DNA from: Cymbomonas tetramitiformis
Taxonomy: Eukaryota; Chlorophyta; Pyramimonadophyceae; Pyramimonadales; Pyramimonadaceae
Assembly: GCA_001247695.2 (NCBI GenBank)
Contig: LGRX02003645.1
Location: forward strand, 1 to 64,000
Length of the DNA stretch: 64,000 nt
Reading direction: 5' to 3'
The notes beneath the pieces are model-generated. The model saw nothing but the letters and a program-made list of their open reading frames with translations. It ran no database searches and was not told where the DNA came from. Each line of letters opens with the position of its first letter. The first letter of the stretch is position 1. Shown here piece after piece: positions 10,499-19,850 of the stretch. The translations under genes were made by a program, and so were the position numbers.

Positions 10499-10936
10499 GA
10501 TCTTGTTGATGCCGATCGGTATTCAAAACCAACGCGTTTTCAGGGCGTTGCAATTTTTGAACCGTGGGCGCGCGCGACGGTGCGGACTCCCTTAAGTTTT
10601 TATACCTTTTAAATTTTCTCACAAGCCCGGTGTTGGAACAAACAGCTCGTGCTGCCACGAACGTTTCGGCACGTCATCGTCGCAGAATATACGTCGATCG
10701 GAAGTACTAGCAACGTCAGTTCGGTAATGAGTTCGTGCTAACGTGCGCGCGTATCGAATGACCCCGTCGATGGGGCATCGTGGCGCGACAGTACAAAAAG
10801 GTCTTGAAGCGCTCGCCCATCGTTTAGCGCTTCTAAAATTTGGAGATGAATACAAATAAAATAGGAGTTACAGTCTAGTGACGTGAACGCCTGCGGCGCG
10901 ATCACAGCGGTGGGTCCTTTGCTATACGACTGTCTA
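10499..10936. other. Intergenic region with the MYND promoter
   Basis: Holds a TATAAAAA-type box (minus strand, 10604-10598). A 78-codon minus ORF at 10619-10855 has no ATG start and I do not call it. Confidence 0.5.
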
Positions 10937-11773
10937 CTAATCGGAGTCGTCGGTCAGGTCCACGATTTGATTTGTGTTAAATTGGCCAGACCCGTTATCC
11001 CACGCGACCAGTCGTGCAATACACGAGTGATTTCGTTCGTGTGTCGCCGCCATTTTGACAAATGGGCGTGCTTCGGTGAAGTACCTCGCGCAATCGAAAT
11101 TCAAACCATCCGGCAGCCCGTCCGGCCACAGTGGACGTTTGTACAGCACTTTGTTTCTAAAAAACATGTCCATCACGCGATACCAGATCGCGTGCTGCGC
11201 GAGCATATCGTTGTTTTGCGCGTTCGTTTCGCAAAGTACGTCGGTAAAGGTCGCGTACGTAATGTCCGCGCGCTCGTCGACCAGTTCGGCTGCTAGTCGC
11301 AACCAACCGAAATACACGGTGTGCGCGGTGTAGCACGTCTCCTCGTACTGACTCAAAAGGTAACATAGCAGATAACGATGCTCACTGTTAGTGCGGTAGC
11401 CGGCGAACACGAAATTGAGCAGAGCGTAACCGGTATCCTCGCACAAACGTTCGACCAAAACCGAATCGCATCGGGCTTCGCGAATTTCCGCAAACCTTGA
11501 GTCGATAAGATTCCGCAGCCGCGATGCCAAACTGTTCGTGCATGGTAGTATGCCGCGAAAAACCGACAGGCACACATCGTCCGTGTTGTTCTTCGAGTAA
11601 CGGAGCAATTCATGAAGCGACGCGACGGCGTCGGTGCCCGCGAACACGGCGACGTGCAGATTGACCGGGGCGTCGACCGTAAGAATTTGTATGATATCAT
11701 CATTCGCGTCGTTCGGGCGGACCACGCGTTTACAACCCAAAAGGCTAACGGCGTCGATGGGTGAGGGTGGCAT
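10937..11773 (-). CDS. Hypothetical protein, 278 aa (copy A)
   Basis: I take the start at the ATG at 11773 (MPPSPIDAV), because a TATA box (CTATAAAA, minus strand, 11828-11821) lies inside the upstream extension of the ORF. The protein looks globular, with alternating helices and strands and an acidic end (DLTDDSD). I recognise no family. It differs from the second copy at three residues: DDII/DEII, LRLAAE/LQLAAE and NDMLA/NDTLA. The function is unknown. Confidence 0.65.
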   Translation of the reverse strand: MPPSPIDAVSLLGCKRVVRPNDANDDIIQILTVDAPVNLHVAVFAGTDAVASLHELLRYSKNNTDDVCLSVFRGILPCTNSLASRLRNLIDSRFAEIREARCDSVLVERLCEDTGYALLNFVFAGYRTNSEHRYLLCYLLSQYEETCYTAHTVYFGWLRLAAELVDERADITYATFTDVLCETNAQNNDMLAQHAIWYRVMDMFFRNKVLYKRPLWPDGLPDGLNFDCARYFTEARPFVKMAATHERNHSCIARLVAWDNGSGQFNTNQIVDLTDDSD

Positions 11774-12139
11774 GTTGACAATAAAATCAAAAAATGGATT
11801 TAAAATAAGGGCAGGGGACGTTTTATAGTGGAGTTTTGTTCGGCCGTTACAACGTGCAGATTGTTGCGACGCCACGTAGAATAACACCGCGCGATAGGTC
11901 AATCATCGGCCGATGATTCATCTCACCATATACCTTATCCTGTCGATAGATTTCTCATCACCACGCGTCGCACTAATCAGGTTACAATTACGGAACATGT
12001 TAGGTGAGAGCGAGGAGTGCCACCGCCACCAGTCGCACGTGAGTGACACGCAAAATCGCAATGGACGTGATAGCTTTTACCATAGATTTTGAGGGATCTG
12101 TTTTCGGTTGTTATTTTTTGGATTGCGCCTACGGCGAGA
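11774..12139. other. Intergenic region
   Basis: Apart from the TATA box at 11821-11828 (minus strand) I see no gene or structured element here. Confidence 0.5.
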
Positions 12140-13168
12140 TTACGACCGCTTAGGGATCCGCGCGATGCACGTGCGGATGGGTATCGCGAAGACGGTGCGC
12201 GCTAGACGCTCGCCGCACCCAAGCTCGCCACGGTTGCCCTTCCAGTAAGATTGCGTGAAGCAGATGGACCCATCCGAGGACCGTCGCGCGTCGCTCAGAG
12301 TCAATCCAAACCGCGACATGACACCGGTTCGTTGGTCGAACGTCGCCGTTCTCGCGTAAACAGGCACTTCAAGCGCGTCGACGACGTGTTTCAGCAAACC
12401 CTCCGTGTTTTCCGTGGTTACGTTCGCATCCCACATGGCCGCGTAATATCTGATCATGATGCCATACGTTGCGTCGAAAGGCCCAATCCAGGCTTTGTCG
12501 TTGTAACCACCCCAGTGGTTGCACGACTTGAGCGCCAGCACATTTCTGGGCAGCATGTCCAACACGAGCGGGTAATACCACGCGGCATCTTCGCGTATAC
12601 GCAGCATGATGTCGTATCTTTCTGTCAAGTTTACGCGCATGACCGCTTCGTACGCGCTATGCAGCATCGACGCCATATTTAAAAAATTCAAATTCGATGC
12701 AACATTGGGGTTTGTGCGCACCGGCGGTATCCATCTCGGTACCAGAGCCAGGTGCTGTATCCGCATGTTAGGCAGGCCCGCGACGTGACGTTCAAACGAT
12801 TCTACGGCGTCGCCGAGAGTTCTACGCGCCACGCCTTCCACGAACCGAGGTGCCATGCTGCTCGTGTTCTGCAAACGGCCGTAGTAGTCAAAGTGGTGCG
12901 CAGGGTTCCAACGCGCGAGCGACGTGACCTGCTCCCATATCCAGGTTTCGTAAAGCCCGCTTTGCACGACCGCCACTTTTAGAGGCGACGATGTCTGCTT
13001 CGTCACGTCAGGTGGGGTCTTTGCGAGTGTACCAAAATTGTCGTGCCTCGATGCACGAGGCTTGGTGCCAAAAAAACTGTCGAGCAAAGAGTACGAATGC
13101 GTATGAACACATTCAAACACCAACTGGTATGTCAACGCGCTACACAAAAATACAAATTTACGGCGCAT
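12140..13168 (-). CDS. Putative Golgi-type glycosyltransferase, DUF7796-like (copy A)
   Basis: 342 residues from the ATG at 13168. Residues 4-20 form a hydrophobic signal anchor, followed by a variable stem. The catalytic-like domain begins at KVAVVQSGLYETW (about 64). It contains YDIMLRIREDA (185-195) and NHWGGYNDKAWIGP (217-230), which resemble conserved blocks in uncharacterised algal and plant glycosyltransferase-like proteins. It probably transfers a sugar to surface proteins such as the proline-rich proteins nearby; donor and acceptor are unknown. The second copy differs at one residue (AIPIRT against AVPIRT). Confidence 0.65.
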   Translation of the reverse strand: MRRKFVFLCSALTYQLVFECVHTHSYSLLDSFFGTKPRASRHDNFGTLAKTPPDVTKQTSSPLKVAVVQSGLYETWIWEQVTSLARWNPAHHFDYYGRLQNTSSMAPRFVEGVARRTLGDAVESFERHVAGLPNMRIQHLALVPRWIPPVRTNPNVASNLNFLNMASMLHSAYEAVMRVNLTERYDIMLRIREDAAWYYPLVLDMLPRNVLALKSCNHWGGYNDKAWIGPFDATYGIMIRYYAAMWDANVTTENTEGLLKHVVDALEVPVYARTATFDQRTGVMSRFGLTLSDARRSSDGSICFTQSYWKGNRGELGCGERLARTVFAIPIRTCIARIPKRS

Positions 13169-13258
13169 CCTTGGGGTTTAGGTGATCCACCGTGCCTCGT
13201 ACGCGCATGCCGATGGGCGTTCGTTATATTTCTTATCATCACGTGTCGCACAGAAAAC

Positions 13259-13293
13259 CTGTTTATACAACAGGAATCTGTTTATACAACAGG
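13259..13293 (-). promoter_or_regulatory. Tandem palindromic TATA elements
   Basis: The 16-mer CTGTTTATACAACAGG occurs at 13259-13274 and 13278-13293. Each is an imperfect palindrome (CTGTT...AACAG) around a TATA core that reads TGTATAAAC toward the glycosyltransferase gene starting at 13168. Confidence 0.6.
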
Positions 13294-13405
13294 CGAACGA
13301 CAGCGACGTTCCATGTTCGTAGAACGCCCGTGTGCGTATAACGCATAATTTATACCACGCAGTAATTTTATCGAAAGGGTTCTGCATTTATGGGCTCCGC
13401 ACTGT

Positions 13406-16400
13406 CTAATAATGAAACTCGCAAAGGCAAAGTCGGACGCTGTAACATCGCGTATACTCGTTTTGCGGGTAAAGATAAGCCGTTGAAAGGGTGTATGTCG
13501 ACGCCATGACCTTCTTGAGGTGGAGCCCGAGCAAAACAGAAAAAAATACAAGGACGGAGAGCAAATGGTTTATGTTTCTCGAGGTGCTGGTGGACATTAC
13601 ATTTTTACTGTAACTGCTGTCGAGGCCGAAATAAAAAGTCTTGATCTGAACGTCCTCGTGGTAAAAGTCCAAATTGAACCTGACATAACGTTGACTGCTC
13701 GCGCTATGCATGGATGCCCACAACACCCATCTGTAGTTGTTGTCAAAATGAATAGTGATCGGTATGAACGTGCCGTCCATGTACATTTGACCGCTCGACG
13801 AACTGGTGGTGGTTGTGTGTAAAATTGTCCAAAATGATAAAGTAAAATCGCCATCCGACACACCCCGCGCCAGATCAAGATTGGGCTTCGACATTAACAC
13901 CCGAGCACGGTGTTCTAAGTCGGAGTCTGGAGGAAATCGATCGTACGTCGTCGGCTGTCCGGGGTAATACCAGCCGGAGGTCGTGACGTTTGCGAAGTAA
14001 GGTGTGCCGAGCGCCGCGTCGGTCATGGGCGGTGGCGGTTGCGGCGGTGGGGCGTGGGGTGGCGGGGGGGACAGGTACGGCTGCTCGTTGATCCACGCCG
14101 GGTTGGGCACCATTTCGATACCCTGTATGTTGGCCCAGTTATTGGTTGCCCGCCCGGTGTTGTGGCGCCCGAGATACTGCCACCGAAGCACGTCCGCGGA
14201 CGTTTCGTTGTCGTAGCGTAGGAAAAACTCGGACGCGTTGCCGGGCTGGTTGCGCGTGAAGGAGGTGGTGTCATAACCGTCCTCGGTCACCAACCGATCA
14301 CTGTTCCAGTAGTTGGTCGTTTGTCCCGAAACGTACGGCAGATGATACTCCGCCAGATGCGAGCGATACGGGCCGATGTCCTCCCACCAACTCCTGGTCA
14401 TGGGCCACCAGTGCAACACGTTGCCCCAGAAAACCCTCGGCAGCGGGCCGCCAAAGCCGTCACCCAGCAGCGTGTTCACCTCGCTCAGCGACACCTTCCT
14501 GTCGAGGATCAGCGCGTTGGTAAACGGGATACGCCCGTTAGCATAGAAGCGCGTATTTTTGCTGTTGGCGATGGGATCTGCGCTCATACCGAACACGACG
14601 TGCAGCGGGTCGCGCACGCCCATAAAGGGGTACACAGTGGACGTGTGCGAGCTCGCAAGCACCGCCTCGCCTTTTGTGGCCATGTTGCCAAAGTAGAAAT
14701 CCATCGATTGCATGCCGTTGTAAAAACTGACCACCACCAGCGCCATGTACTCACGGTCGTTGTAGCTCAAACCGCAGGTGCAGGTGGAGGGGCAGCCCCA
14801 AAAATTGTGACTGAATCGTGTGTCGTCCACCTGCACGGTGATGTACTGCCGATGCCGGCAGGTATCGTGATTGTAGTTTTGGACATTGACGCGCATTGTG
14901 CGTCGCCCTGCCGTGGTGATCAGATTGAATTCGTGCGCGTTATGCCACGTATCCTTGTCGTTGTTGTAGAGCGGCAACCAGTACGCCACGGTCAGCTCGC
15001 CAATCTCGTTCAACGTGCCGCGCAGGGCGGCGCTGGGTTCGCTGGTGCGCAGATAATTGCTGACCTTGTCGCGCATGACGTCCACGCCGTTCACCTTTTG
15101 AATGGTCCCTTTGTCGTAAGTCCCCGGGAAATACAGGTTGGAGCGCTGCTTGTGCGCCGAAAACTCGACGTACGGAAACGCTCCCGCGAACGGTGGCAGC
15201 GGCGGCGGACTCGGTGGCGGCGGCATGGCCACCCCGTCGCGGCCACGGCCGTACAAGGTGTCGGAGTCGATGGTGCGATTGATTACGCGCGCGTTCGTAA
15301 ATTTGGGCCCAGCGTGCAACAGGTAGGGCAACGACGCATCGTGCACTTTGATGAATCGATCGGTGTCGCCGAACTCGTCACCGGGCTTGATCACCTCGTG
15401 CTGATAATTTTGCGTGTTGAACCTCTGCCAGCCGTGCGTGTACCCACGGTACATGGAGTTCCAGGTGATACGGCGCCACTGATCCCCGCAACGGTTGCTG
15501 TCGCACACGTCGTAATCGCACGCGTTCTCCAGTCGAGTTTCAAAGCCGTCGAGATTCGTAGATTTCAATCGGTATTCGATGACATGCGCGTGCGGGCTCA
15601 TCAGATCTTGGTGGTGGTGATATTGCAGAGGCAACCAGGTTACCAGGCTTGCCGCGTGCGCGTCCGTCAACTCGCTTCCCTCGCCGGCGTTGTATAGAGC
15701 GGCGATTTCGGAACGCCCTAAGGCTCGGTCGAACATGATAAAATGGTTCATCGCCACGTTCCCTTGCAAACGTTCGAAGGCGCGCCCGATGCCCAGTACG
15801 GGGTCGGAGCTTATCTTTTGCATGTAATCACGAATGTCCTTGTTTCGTTTCACGCACGCGCCTCTAGCGCATAGCGTGACGTGCACGTCGCGTAATTTGG
15901 GGTTGGCGGGATCCTCGCCACCGACGTAAACGCGTCCGATGGAGTAACGCTCCAGCGTGATGGCCACCATTTGCGCGCGATCTTGGCCGCCCGTTAACGC
16001 GCCGGTGTCGCGCACCACAAAGTCGGTCCACACGTGAGAGTCGGGATAATTGGTGTTCATCCACGTTGGCAGGTCGTGCGAACCAAAGTTTCCCGCGGTC
16101 CCGCCCCCACCGCCGAACGCCGCAATCGTGAAACACAGGTCGCGATTCGTCAAAGGTGGCGTGATGCCGTCGTCGAACGTTTTCTCCCTGCACATGCCGA
16201 ACGTGATAGTGATGTACCCGCCTGCGCCGCAGATGTTGCTCCAATAACCGTGCGACGGATGTTTACCTATACACGCGTTGTTGCTTGCGATGGTGATGCT
16301 AGTTTGCTGATTGCTCGTGGCGTTGGTTCGCAGCATGGCCCAAAAAGCGATCGTGAAGGTGCCTCGGTCCATCACGTGCGGCAGCTTGCGCACCAAATGC

Positions 16401-19366
16401 AATTGCAGGTAATTCCCACCGTCGACGTTATTTTCCAAACCCTGTCGCGCCTCGCACGACGTGAACGAGTCGCACCCGGCCAGCATGTACCACGTGCTGT
16501 TGATGGGATCGGCAAAGTATCGAATCCCTCGCGTATTTTTCGCGCCATCCACGCCGGGCACGATGTCCGCGCTCAGACGCGCTTGCTGCGAGTGCGGCGC
16601 GGCCCATGATACGTACTCGCTCTCTCTGGGTCGCAAGTTGTGCGTGTGGCCCCAACTACAGCCGCCATTATGGCCAAACCCGCCGTCGTTTTCGTATCCC
16701 GGCATGCCCCAAAAGTGGATGTTGCAGGTGTTGTTGGCTGTCCAATCCACGTTGGGCGTGGGCGCGTTGTACGACATGTGCACGGTGCTCTTCACCATGG
16801 TGTGATAGGTGCTGGTCTCGCCGGGCGCCGTGACTCGTTTGATGTAATCGGAATTCAAAAAGTCCATGAAATCGTACGTCGCAGGTGAGGGCCCCCAGCC
16901 GTGATAGGCCGTCGCCACGTATTCCGTGAGATGCAACTCGTTGCCGGAGTGGTCCTGCCACCAGTTCATGTCCATCGGGAACCAAAAGAGCAATCGTCGC
17001 GCGAGCTCCGGTCGCATTCCACGTGTACGGTCGTAATTGTTGTACAGCTTGCGCATGTCGTTCATGTTCAGCTTGGTGTCAAACATCATCACGTGGCTGC
17101 ACAATCGCCCGCCGCGGATATGATGACCGTCGTTTCCCGCAACAAAGATAGCGTTGCGCATGTCGATCGTGTCGCTTGCGTAGTCTGCGGTGATCGAGTT
17201 GCGTATGTTGATGGCTATGGGCATAATGTTGGTTTGCAGCGTGCTGGCGACCCCGATGTTCATGAAGTACACGTCCAAGCCTGTCATACGATCGTAGCAA
17301 AAGAAAATGTGTTGCGGATTGACCGTGTCACCGTCACCCACCGATGCCAGACTAAAGACACTCCTCAAACGTTTTATCGGTAACTCGTATTTTGCGATCT
17401 GACGGTTGCGCTCGTCGTAAAAATGCATCTCCATGTAAACATCTTCCAAATAACGAACGTTATTGCGCACCGTTCTGTCGTAGTACAGTTTGACGCGGTA
17501 GCCGGTTTCGATGTCGAAAAGCGTGAAATCGGTGCTGTACTCCAACGAGTATTGATCCCCCGAAAAGAATGTTGCGAATCCGAACGTCCACGCCCCCGCA
17601 TTCGCCGCTTTTGCCAACATTCGCGAAGGGGAGGTGGCCAAACAGTTGTGCTCGTTCCAGGCGGTGTATGCCGTGGCCGAGCAGTCGTAATTTCGGTAGT
17701 TCGTTTTGCCACCCGTGCCCTGTTGAGCGTTGTGCGAGTTGCATCCACCCATGGCGCCCTGTCCGACCCAGAAGAACCCGCTGTAGCGGTAGTTCGAAAA
17801 CAGCGGCGTGACCATCGCCAGCGTGCGGTCCACGGTGTCGCCCGCGACGGCCACGACGGCGTTACCGAGGTCCATCGCGCCCTCCACGCTGGGCACCTCG
17901 CACACAAACGCGTGCGCGCGCCCGCAATCCGCGGTGCGCCAGCCTCCGCCCGTGAGCTCGGCGTGCCAGGCGTCGGGCGTGGCGGGGCGACCGACCACGC
18001 AGTCGTCCACGCCAGGCTCGTCGGGCAGCCAAAAGGTTATCTCGGGGCCGGTGTTGTTGGAGGTGCCCCACTGCCACGCGTGCGTGCCACTTTCTCTGCG
18101 ACCGGCGATCCAAGCGGCGTCGCGCTCCGGCGGGGCGTGGTAAAAATCGCGCGAGATCAGCGAGCTTCGATGCGCCGCCCACAGGCTGTGCATCGCGCTG
18201 ACAGTGTCGCCGAGGCCCAAGCGGCCCTGCGTTCGACCGTCGAGGGACGTCAGCGCCGCGCATCTATCCGCGGCGGTCGCGCGGTCGCAGCACGGCGCCC
18301 CACTGGCGGCGTCGATGTGCGCGGGAAACCCTAAGTAGCAGCTACCCGTGATCGGGTCCAGCGTGTATTGAGCGCTGCCGTGCCCGACGGGCGTGGGCGG
18401 GCAGGCCAGGTTGACGTCGTCGGCGGTGACGGCGGCCACGTTCGCGGGCGCGACCAGGTCCGTCAGGTTGCCCACGCGACACAGCCCGTCACCGTTGACG
18501 CATTCCGCGCGACTGAGGCGCTCGGCGCACACCGTGGCGTGATACGCGCGCACGCGAGCCTCCGTGCTTTCGCACGCGCCCGTGTCGTTGCGTTCGACGC
18601 AGAGCACGTTACGGTCGCACACGGTCTCACGCTCGCACGCCTCGTTGGCGAGCAGCAACGACACGGCTCGCGCGTCGGCCACGCAGCTCTCGGTGCGCGT
18701 TAACGGCTCCGCGTTCAAGTCTCCGATGGCACCCACCGTCTCATCGGGTGTCAAACACAAACACGCCACCGCACGTTCGTCGCCGATCGCGTCCTCACAC
18801 GTGACGCTGCTTGGCGAACTCGCGTGAAACGCGTTGTACGCGTACTGCATCGTGATCGTGCCGTTGGCGTCCGGCGCACTCTCGTGCAGCAAAAGACACG
18901 CGTCGTTCGGCAACGACTCGTTGGCTGTCCATCGGAAGTGCACTTCGACGGTGTCGGTTGACGCGTGCATCGCGACGGCGTGGGCCTCGCACGTCACCGC
19001 GGAGAAGGGATGCTCGCACGTCGTTTCGTACGTGAGATTGGCCGGTACGCATATGTCCGAGACCGCGCAGAACTCGTTCGACCTCGTCGCGCACGAGTCG
19101 TGCAGCATGCTGCGGTTGTGCAGGTACGCGTCGATGGAGAACGCGCATGCCCCGGACCCGTAAACTTCGCAAGGGGCGAGTTCCTCGCATTGGGCGTCGG
19201 TGCTCGCGGCGTCACAGACTCCGTCGTACAGGGCGCGCAGACCGCTCACGGTGACGTCGTGCATCATCGACGCGGTCCGGTCCGTGCAGACTGGCGTTGC
19301 GGCGTTCGGGCGCCATAAATAAACGACGATCGACAGTTGCCACAACGTTCGATGCAGCGAGCGCAT
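13406..19366 (-). CDS. Giant secreted lectin/LamG surface protein, 3' end altered by the repeat junction
   Basis: 1986 residues from the ATG at 19366; the upstream GTG at 19381 is unlikely. A signal peptide (1-23) is followed by a cysteine-rich region to about 325 and a C-type-lectin-like domain at about 335-491, ending WRTADCGRAHAFVCE. Four LamG/concanavalin-like modules follow, each starting with an xFWxML-like strand; the first three end in a W-P-M...WW-D...L-EY block. Proline linkers separate the later modules. The fourth module stops short: at 13561 the sequence switches into the large repeat and ends with 52 unrelated residues. The native C-terminus was therefore probably lost. It is likely a virion or host-surface adhesin. 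Confidence 0.85.
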   Translation of the reverse strand: MRSLHRTLWQLSIVVYLWRPNAATPVCTDRTASMMHDVTVSGLRALYDGVCDAASTDAQCEELAPCEVYGSGACAFSIDAYLHNRSMLHDSCATRSNEFCAVSDICVPANLTYETTCEHPFSAVTCEAHAVAMHASTDTVEVHFRWTANESLPNDACLLLHESAPDANGTITMQYAYNAFHASSPSSVTCEDAIGDERAVACLCLTPDETVGAIGDLNAEPLTRTESCVADARAVSLLLANEACERETVCDRNVLCVERNDTGACESTEARVRAYHATVCAERLSRAECVNGDGLCRVGNLTDLVAPANVAAVTADDVNLACPPTPVGHGSAQYTLDPITGSCYLGFPAHIDAASGAPCCDRATAADRCAALTSLDGRTQGRLGLGDTVSAMHSLWAAHRSSLISRDFYHAPPERDAAWIAGRRESGTHAWQWGTSNNTGPEITFWLPDEPGVDDCVVGRPATPDAWHAELTGGGWRTADCGRAHAFVCEVPSVEGAMDLGNAVVAVAGDTVDRTLAMVTPLFSNYRYSGFFWVGQGAMGGCNSHNAQQGTGGKTNYRNYDCSATAYTAWNEHNCLATSPSRMLAKAANAGAWTFGFATFFSGDQYSLEYSTDFTLFDIETGYRVKLYYDRTVRNNVRYLEDVYMEMHFYDERNRQIAKYELPIKRLRSVFSLASVGDGDTVNPQHIFFCYDRMTGLDVYFMNIGVASTLQTNIMPIAINIRNSITADYASDTIDMRNAIFVAGNDGHHIRGGRLCSHVMMFDTKLNMNDMRKLYNNYDRTRGMRPELARRLLFWFPMDMNWWQDHSGNELHLTEYVATAYHGWGPSPATYDFMDFLNSDYIKRVTAPGETSTYHTMVKSTVHMSYNAPTPNVDWTANNTCNIHFWGMPGYENDGGFGHNGGCSWGHTHNLRPRESEYVSWAAPHSQQARLSADIVPGVDGAKNTRGIRYFADPINSTWYMLAGCDSFTSCEARQGLENNVDGGNYLQLHLVRKLPHVMDRGTFTIAFWAMLRTNATSNQQTSITIASNNACIGKHPSHGYWSNICGAGGYITITFGMCREKTFDDGITPPLTNRDLCFTIAAFGGGGGTAGNFGSHDLPTWMNTNYPDSHVWTDFVVRDTGALTGGQDRAQMVAITLERYSIGRVYVGGEDPANPKLRDVHVTLCARGACVKRNKDIRDYMQKISSDPVLGIGRAFERLQGNVAMNHFIMFDRALGRSEIAALYNAGEGSELTDAHAASLVTWLPLQYHHHQDLMSPHAHVIEYRLKSTNLDGFETRLENACDYDVCDSNRCGDQWRRITWNSMYRGYTHGWQRFNTQNYQHEVIKPGDEFGDTDRFIKVHDASLPYLLHAGPKFTNARVINRTIDSDTLYGRGRDGVAMPPPPSPPPLPPFAGAFPYVEFSAHKQRSNLYFPGTYDKGTIQKVNGVDVMRDKVSNYLRTSEPSAALRGTLNEIGELTVAYWLPLYNNDKDTWHNAHEFNLITTAGRRTMRVNVQNYNHDTCRHRQYITVQVDDTRFSHNFWGCPSTCTCGLSYNDREYMALVVVSFYNGMQSMDFYFGNMATKGEAVLASSHTSTVYPFMGVRDPLHVVFGMSADPIANSKNTRFYANGRIPFTNALILDRKVSLSEVNTLLGDGFGGPLPRVFWGNVLHWWPMTRSWWEDIGPYRSHLAEYHLPYVSGQTTNYWNSDRLVTEDGYDTTSFTRNQPGNASEFFLRYDNETSADVLRWQYLGRHNTGRATNNWANIQGIEMVPNPAWINEQPYLSPPPPHAPPPQPPPPMTDAALGTPYFANVTTSGWYYPGQPTTYDRFPPDSDLEHRARVLMSKPNLDLARGVSDGDFTLSFWTILHTTTTSSSSGQMYMDGTFIPITIHFDNNYRWVLWASMHSASSQRYVRFNLDFYHEDVQIKTFYFGLDSSYSKNVMSTSTSRNINHLLSVLVFFSVLLGLHLKKVMASTYTLSTAYLYPQNEYTRCYSVRLCLCEFHY

Positions 19367-19416
19367 GACGGGTGTCGACACGCCGGCGCGTTACTGTCGA
19401 CTGCGACGTTGTGTGG

Positions 19417-19424
19417 TATTTATA
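19417..19424 (-). promoter_or_regulatory. TATA box of the giant lectin gene
   Basis: TATAAATA on the minus strand, 51 nt before the ATG at 19366. It supports that start over the upstream GTG. Confidence 0.7.
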
Positions 19425-19524
19425 CGAAGCGCGCCCTAATTTTACGCGATCGGAGCGGCGAGATAACATAAAGCACGCCGAGCGTGCGTGAATCTGTGTG
19501 ACACACGCGTCGAACGGGCGCCGC

Positions 19525-19770
19525 ATGTTGAACATTCAGGTGCACGCGGCGTACGTTATGCTGGAGTTAGCGCTGCGAAACGCGCAACACGAACGCCCCG
19601 ACGATATGCAGCTGCAGAGTATGCGTGTTTGGGTGCCGACCTTCATGCTGGCGCGGCTCGACGAGCCACGTACACTTGCGCGCGGCTGCTTAAGCTCGTG
19701 CTATTTTATGACGGTGCTTTATCGCACGTTACACTTGATATGCTACATGCAGCTTGTGGCAAAAGAATGA
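19525..19770 (+). CDS. Possible small protein, 81 aa
   Basis: ORF from an ATG at 19525, divergent from the giant lectin gene. It has a hydrophobic stretch toward its end. No TATA box or domain supports it. It could be a chance ORF in the promoter region. Confidence 0.3.
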   Translation: MLNIQVHAAYVMLELALRNAQHERPDDMQLQSMRVWVPTFMLARLDEPRTLARGCLSSCYFMTVLYRTLHLICYMQLVAKE

Positions 19771-19850
19771 CGCGAAACATTAAATTAATATACCGCATAG
19801 ATGTGTTGGTGTGACCGATATTGCACGCCACGATTTTGCGGCCGTTCGTG

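Larger units (their letters stand above)
1..13561. repeat. Large direct repeat, copy A (visible part)
   Basis: Bases 1-13561 match 46416-59976 in the same orientation at a constant offset of 46415. The offset becomes 46414 between two compensating one-base indels inside the transposon. Differences are scattered substitutions. The left edge lies outside the window. The right edge is sharp: both copies share the sequence up to the bases GGAGAG and then diverge completely. Confidence 0.97.

Noticed and set aside
9683..10612. 309-codon plus-strand ORF (also 56098-57027)
   Set aside because: Antisense to the MYND gene, whose zinc-finger pattern is clear.
14321..15697. 458-codon plus-strand ORF
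   Set aside because: Antisense to the giant lectin gene; open because of GC-rich codon structure, with low-complexity Val/Arg/His composition.
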